From Confluentibacter flavum (GTDB lineage Bacteria; Bacteroidota; Bacteroidia; Flavobacteriales; Flavobacteriaceae): a stretch of DNA of 64,000 nt. A program made the position numbers and the translations under genes. Under the pieces are notes generated by a model that did not search any database, was not told where the DNA came from, and saw nothing but the letters and a program-made list of their open reading frames with translations. The DNA lies in assembly GCF_002843175.1 (NCBI RefSeq), contig NZ_PJEO01000051.1, positions 124,001 to 188,000 on the forward strand, written 5' to 3'. Of the stretch, positions 60,001 to 64,000 are shown piece after piece (position 1 is the first letter of the stretch; each line of letters begins with the position of its first letter).

Positions 60001-62220
60001 TTACACTCTATATACCTTATCGATGCCATTAATTTTTTTAAGCATTTCTACAACCTTTTTCAGAATAGTATTGTTATTTACAATAAGGTTTATTTTTCCA
60101 GAGAACAGGCCATCGTTTGTTTCAAAGCTAAGACTTTTCATGTTTACATGCATATTCTCTGAAATGATTTTGGTTACTTCATTTACTAATCCCATATGGT
60201 CTATTCCAGAAATCATGATATACGCTGAAAATTCTTGACGGGTAGAGTCAACCCATTTGGCGGGCATGATCCTGTAGGCATAGTTTGATTGTAAACTTAA
60301 AGCATTAGGACAATTTTTTTTATGCACTTTAATACCTTCACTGACCGTTACAAAACCAAAAACCTCATCACCGGGAATGGGATTGCAACAAGTAGATAAT
60401 TTATAGTCAAGTTTTTCCTCTTCTTTACCAAAAACCAACGAGTCATAATTGGCAGTGACTTCTTCTTTATCTAATTCTTCCTTAGGGATGTTTGTTTTTC
60501 GTGTAATTTTATTTTTTAAGAAGCTCATTAAAGCATTGCTCCTAGATGAAGCAAAATCTTTAAGCATCACATTATCTATGGATCCAATACCAACACGATA
60601 AAAAAGATCTAAACTTGTTTTAAGTTTAAAGTATCGAACCATTTCGTTGACACTATTTTCATTTAATGTTATTTTAAGCTGTCGCAGTTTTCTTCTTAAA
60701 ATCTCTTTTCCTTCTTCACCAATGATTTTCCTGTCTTCTTTTAAAGCTGATTTTATTTTGGCTCTTGCCTTGGCTGTAGTGGCATAATCTAACCAATTGG
60801 CATTTGGTTTGGCATTGTCTGAAGTTAATATATCCACTTGATCGCCACTTGCTAATTCGTGGCTAAGCGGGACTAATTTTCCATTCACTTTGGCACCGCG
60901 GGTTTTCATACCGACTTCCGTATGAATATTGAATGCAAAATCCAACGGAGTGGCTCCTTTAGGCAACGATTTTAATTCACCTTTTGGTGTGAAAACAAAT
61001 ATTTCTTTAGAATATAAATTGAGTTTAAATTGTTCAACAAAGTCGACCGCATTAATATCTGGATTTTCCAGAGCTTCTTGAAGTTTGTTAATCCAATTTT
61101 CAAGATTGTCTTCTTTTTCAGTGTCTTGTTTGTACTTATAATGAGCTGCATAGCCTTTTTCAGCAATTTCATTCATACGTTCGCTACGTATCTGTACTTC
61201 AACCCATCTTCCTTTAGGCCCCATAACCGTGATGTGTAAGGCTTCATAGCCCGTTGATTTTGGTGAAGAAATCCAATCGCGAAGGCGCACGGGGTTTGGT
61301 CTAAAGTGGTCGGTTACTATAGAATATATTTTCCATGCAAAGAATTTCTCTGTACTTTCATCGCTTTTGTAAATAATTCTAATAGCAAACTTGTCATACA
61401 CTTCATCAAAAGGGACTCCTTGCTTAATCATTTTTCTTCTTATGGAAAAAATAGATTTCGGACGTCCTTTTATGGTGTATTCTAAACTCTCTTTATCTAA
61501 CGATTTTTTTATAACATCACTAAACTCCTTTATATATAAGTCTTGTTCTTCTTTACTCTCTTTTGTTTTGAAAAGAATGTCGTTGTAAGTATCTGGTTCT
61601 AAATATTTTAATCCTAAATCCTCGAGTTCGTTTTTTATGTTGTAAAGCCCTATTCTATGCGCCAATGGGGCATATATATACATGGTTTCAGATGCAATTT
61701 TAATTTGTTTGTCCTCTCGCATCGAGTCCATGGTTTGCATATTGTGGAGTCTGTCGGCAATTTTAATAATGATTACCCGTACATCATCATTCATGGTGAG
61801 GAGCATTTTACGGAAGTTTTCTGCTTGCAGTGATACATCCATACCTTGCTCTTTACTTAATGATGAAATTTTGGTAAGTCCACTAACAATCTTCGCAACG
61901 GTTTCTCCAAAAAGCTCTTCAATATCTTCAATAGCATAATCTGCGCTATCTTCTACGACATCGTGAAGTAGGGCCGCAGCAATAGACGTCGCATCCAATC
62001 CAATTTCTTGGGCAACAATTTTAGCAACGGCAATAGGATGAAATATATAAGCTTCACCAGATTTTCTACGTTGATTTTTATGTCCGTCAACAGCAATCTC
62101 AAAAGCCTTTCGTATAAATTTTTTATCATCGTCCGTTAGTGTTGTATAACTAACGCGTAATAACTCTTTGTAGGCTTTGGTAATGGCTGCATTTTCTTTT
62201 TCTATGTCTTCCTCTGTCAT
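60001..62220 (-). CDS. rel: Bifunctional (p)ppGpp synthetase/hydrolase (RelA/SpoT family)
   Basis: This 739-residue protein makes and breaks down the stringent-response alarmone. Domains in order: HD hydrolase (about 50-200, HPIAVAKIVAQEIG and LLHDVVEDS, with the metal ligands), synthetase (about 250-370, KGRPKSIFSIRRKM and FAIRIIYKSD), TGS domain (about 400-460, FVFTPKGELKSLPKGATPLD), a helical and zinc-finger-like part (YKLSTCCNPIPGDEVFGFV) and a C-terminal ACT domain (FSAYIMISGIDHMGLVNEVT). HD residues are intact, so hydrolysis should work. Ppx at 16662 may use the product. Confidence 0.96.
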   Translation of the reverse strand: MTEEDIEKENAAITKAYKELLRVSYTTLTDDDKKFIRKAFEIAVDGHKNQRRKSGEAYIFHPIAVAKIVAQEIGLDATSIAAALLHDVVEDSADYAIEDIEELFGETVAKIVSGLTKISSLSKEQGMDVSLQAENFRKMLLTMNDDVRVIIIKIADRLHNMQTMDSMREDKQIKIASETMYIYAPLAHRIGLYNIKNELEDLGLKYLEPDTYNDILFKTKESKEEQDLYIKEFSDVIKKSLDKESLEYTIKGRPKSIFSIRRKMIKQGVPFDEVYDKFAIRIIYKSDESTEKFFAWKIYSIVTDHFRPNPVRLRDWISSPKSTGYEALHITVMGPKGRWVEVQIRSERMNEIAEKGYAAHYKYKQDTEKEDNLENWINKLQEALENPDINAVDFVEQFKLNLYSKEIFVFTPKGELKSLPKGATPLDFAFNIHTEVGMKTRGAKVNGKLVPLSHELASGDQVDILTSDNAKPNANWLDYATTAKARAKIKSALKEDRKIIGEEGKEILRRKLRQLKITLNENSVNEMVRYFKLKTSLDLFYRVGIGSIDNVMLKDFASSRSNALMSFLKNKITRKTNIPKEELDKEEVTANYDSLVFGKEEEKLDYKLSTCCNPIPGDEVFGFVTVSEGIKVHKKNCPNALSLQSNYAYRIMPAKWVDSTRQEFSAYIMISGIDHMGLVNEVTKIISENMHVNMKSLSFETNDGLFSGKINLIVNNNTILKKVVEMLKKINGIDKVYRV

Positions 62221-62291
62221 ATACTAAATGTAGTGTAAAGAATATTAACTGCCAACTAGCTTTTTTGTTTTTTATAATTTAATTATAAGTT

Positions 62292-62864
62292 CTAAGAATT
62301 TAAAAAAGAGACTAATTGAGATATGGCTTTTCCACGGTGACTAATAGTGTTTTTAAGTTTTAGATCCATCTCGGCGAATGTTTTTTGGTGTCCATTGGGT
62401 CTGAAAATAGGGTCGTAACCAAAACCCTTTTCACCATGTTTGGTAATGGTTATTTCACCTTTGCAAATACCTGTAAATGTATGTTGTTGGTTGTTAATGT
62501 GTAATGCAATTACGGTTTTAAAATGGGCGCTTCTATTTGGACTGTCTTTTAAAGCATTTAATAAAGTATTCATATTATCTTCTGCATTTCGTTGTTCGCC
62601 TGCATAACGCGCAGAGTAAACGCCGGGTTCGCCATTTAAAGCATCAACCTCCAATCCTGTATCGTCTGCAAAACAATCATAGCCATAGTTGTTTTTTATA
62701 AATTCTGCTTTTTGTATGGCATTGCCTTTTATAGAGTTTTGGGTTTCGGGAATGTCTTCAAAGCAACCAATATCTTCTAAACTAAATAATGTAATATGCT
62801 GGGGCATTAACGCTTGGACTTCTTTTATCTTGTTAAGATTATTTGTGGCAAAAACGAGTTGCAT
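62292..62864 (-). CDS. rdgB: Non-canonical purine NTP pyrophosphatase (RdgB/HAM1)
   Basis: This hydrolyses ITP, dITP and XTP to keep damaged purines out of nucleic acids. The 190-residue enzyme has the family motifs LVFATNNLNKIKEVQALMP at the N-terminus, then FADDTGLEVDALNGEPGVYSARYAGE, and C-terminal GFGYDPIFRPNGHQKTFAEM and ISHRGKAISQL. A TAATTTTG box at 62878-62885 is 13 bp upstream. Confidence 0.97.
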   Translation of the reverse strand: MQLVFATNNLNKIKEVQALMPQHITLFSLEDIGCFEDIPETQNSIKGNAIQKAEFIKNNYGYDCFADDTGLEVDALNGEPGVYSARYAGEQRNAEDNMNTLLNALKDSPNRSAHFKTVIALHINNQQHTFTGICKGEITITKHGEKGFGYDPIFRPNGHQKTFAEMDLKLKNTISHRGKAISQLVSFLNS

Positions 62865-62877
62865 AAATTTTTTTTTT

Positions 62878-62885
62878 CAAAATTA
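62878..62885 (-). promoter_or_regulatory. -7 box of rdgB (TAATTTTG)
   Basis: TAATTTTG on the minus strand, 13 bp before the start. The gap between rdgB and the divergent DMT gene (62941) is short, so the two promoters would be close. Confidence 0.4.
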
Positions 62886-62940
62886 AGACAATCAAAAAAA
62901 TAGACTAATTTAGTTTTCATTTTTTTTAATATTAAATTGT

Positions 62941-63309
62941 ATGAAAGGACTTTTAACTATTGTGCTTTTGGTGCTAAGCAATACGTTTATGGTCATTGCT
63001 TGGTACGGACATTTAAAATTTGCCGAGTGGAAGTGGTTCAATAAATTAGGGTTAATAGCCATCGTATTAATAAGTTGGTTTATTGCTTTATTTGAATATG
63101 CTTTTCAGGTGCCTGCTAATAAAATAGGATTTAAAGGAAACGGTGGCCCTTTTTCACTTATTCAATTAAAACTGTTGCAAGAGGTTATAACGTTAGTTGT
63201 TTTTGCGATTTTCACCCTCATTTTTTTTAAAACAGAAACGTTTAGAACCAATCATATTATTGCCTTTGTGTTCTTGGTCTTAGCGGTTTATTTTATGTTT
63301 AAAAAATAA
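62941..63309 (+). CDS. DMT family protein (DUF486)
   Basis: The 122-residue protein has four membrane segments (about residues 5-18, 34-53, 75-97 and 104-120) and matches DUF486/DMT family proteins, small relatives of drug/metabolite transporters. The start TIVLLVLSNTFMVIAWYGHL and the WFIALFEYAFQVPANKIGF piece between segments are typical. A role in transport is assumed only from the family. No partner or regulator is seen. Confidence 0.88.
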   Translation: MKGLLTIVLLVLSNTFMVIAWYGHLKFAEWKWFNKLGLIAIVLISWFIALFEYAFQVPANKIGFKGNGGPFSLIQLKLLQEVITLVVFAIFTLIFFKTETFRTNHIIAFVFLVLAVYFMFKK

Positions 63310-63413
63310 TGCTTACATAAATATTTATGTTTTTTTTATGATGGATGTTAGTTTAAAATGATTGTAAAAAATGTAACTTCCCTTTATAAACAAATTAAAT
63401 AAAACATTAAGTT

Positions 63414-63713
63414 ATGATTATAAATTATGAATATGTAGGTGTTGATGTAAGTGAAACGTTATCAGCATTCACTGAAGAAAAATTGAGGAAATTATTTGAT
63501 AGATATGAGTTTTTAATAAGTGCAACCGTGTATTTTAAACAAGACGAAAATCAACACGAAACCAGTAAAATATGTAATATCGAACTAAGTTTGCCAGGGC
63601 CAAGAATTTTTGCTTCATCTAATGAACAAAATTTTGAAGTATCTGTAAAAGAAACTATTGGTGACTTAGAGCGTCAATTAAAAAAGAGAAAAGAAGTTTA
63701 TAAAACATATTAA
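63414..63713 (+). CDS. hpf: Short ribosome hibernation-promoting factor (HPF/RaiA)
   Basis: The 99-residue protein is a short HPF/RaiA-type factor that binds the 30S subunit and stabilises 100S dimers or idle ribosomes. It has the beta-alpha-beta core (INYEYVGVDVSETLSAFTEE, LISATVYFKQDEN, ICNIELSLPGPRIFASSN) and the final basic helix (IGDLERQLKKRKEVY). It lacks the C-terminal dimerisation domain of the long form. It is placed just before the end of the window, facing an inverted repeat and then the rlmH gene. Confidence 0.93.
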   Translation: MIINYEYVGVDVSETLSAFTEEKLRKLFDRYEFLISATVYFKQDENQHETSKICNIELSLPGPRIFASSNEQNFEVSVKETIGDLERQLKKRKEVYKTY

Positions 63714-63723
63714 ATCAATTAAC

Positions 63724-63797
63724 AATTAATAATGAAGAATTAATAATTAACGATGAAGGATTTATAATTTTTCACTTTACATTTTTCATTATTAATT
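63724..63797. repeat. Inverted repeat without gene, 13-bp arms
   Basis: AATTAATAATGAA (63724-63736) and TTCATTATTAATT (63785-63797) are exact complements, with a 48-bp AT-rich stretch of similar short units between. It lies between the convergent hpf and rlmH genes. It may act as a two-way terminator or be an empty copy of a repeat-bordered unit. Confidence 0.55.
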
Positions 63798-63800
63798 ATT

Positions 63801-64000
63801 TTACCTGTGGTGATAGGGTTCATTCTTTAAAATGGTGAATCCTCGGTACAATTGTTCGGTAAAAAATAAGCGAATCATTTGATGGGAAAATGTCATTTTA
63901 GAGAGTGACAGTTTCCCATTTGCTTTGTTATAAACCTCCTCAGAAAATCCGTAAGGGCCCCCAATAACAAATACCACTTGTTTTATGCCAGAATTCATGT
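63801..64000 (-). CDS. rlmH: 23S rRNA pseudouridine-1915 N3-methyltransferase, C-terminal part
   Basis: The visible 66 residues are the end of RlmH (SPOUT fold): VVFVIGGPYGFSEEV, the knot-region glycine loop, KLSLSKMTFSHQMIRLFFTE and QLYRGFTILKNEPYHHR, the conserved C-terminus. The whole enzyme is about 157 residues; the rest lies beyond the window edge. It modifies the A-site finger region of the 50S subunit. Confidence 0.95.
   Translation of the reverse strand, partial: MNSGIKQVVFVIGGPYGFSEEVYNKANGKLSLSKMTFSHQMIRLFFTEQLYRGFTILKNEPYHHR

Overview
The window looks like the chromosome of a marine-type member of the Flavobacteriaceae (Bacteroidetes). The evidence is low GC, three very large secreted proteins with the gliding-motility/type B C-terminal sorting domain of the type IX secretion system, Bacteroidetes-style promoter boxes (TAnnTTTG) in front of many genes instead of strong ribosome binding sites, and many conserved flavobacterial hypotheticals (DUF5606, DUF349, DUF368, OstA-like). 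No rRNA, tRNA, CRISPR array or phage genes were seen.

Layout. 1-9.4 kb is an accessory region: a zinc alcohol dehydrogenase cut by the window edge, an MBOAT/SGNH acyl-transfer pair, two SDR-type oxidoreductases, a frameshifted EthD-family gene, and four small exported proteins, two with SnoaL/NTF2-like folds and two of unknown family. Parts of it are visibly richer in GC than the rest, and it holds gene relics. 9.6-12.6 kb is a LytTR response regulator with a TPR histidine kinase. 12.7-20.3 kb is housekeeping (lysA, sucC, a DUF1456 protein, a TerB-like protein, ppx, uvrB). 20.4-31.5 kb holds three paralogous type IX cargo proteins that carry 4, 11 and 2 copies of one repeat. 31.6-39.2 kb has an ABC-2 exporter, an unrecognised protein, heme A synthase, cca and a Sua5-type enzyme. 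Here the two gaps around cca are each filled by a small orphan gene bordered by inverted repeats. 39.3-45.6 kb is a surface-polysaccharide/LPS-core cluster (five glycosyltransferases, a methyltransferase, a lipopolysaccharide-kinase-like protein) joined to dapD. 46.7-64 kb is mostly conserved core: ruvX, def, DUF5606, DUF349, aroE, two DUF368 lipid-carrier transporters, a TPR protein, an aminotransferase, an OstA/LptA-like protein, purA, a Fur-family regulator, a RelA/SpoT enzyme, rdgB, a DMT protein, hpf and the end of rlmH.

The most interesting structure is at 38224-38660. A 437-bp unit carries a GxxExxY (PDDEXK_3) gene between perfect 24-bp terminal inverted repeats, flanked by a 4-bp direct repeat TATT, and it fills the whole space between cca and the Sua5 gene. 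On the other side of cca, a four-helix-bundle (S23/IVP) gene sits between CAAAG-type degenerate inverted repeats that run into the start of ctaA, which now has only a TTG start. Together these suggest a family of tiny gene-carrying, repeat-bordered mobile units. This is an inference that needs comparison with other genomes.
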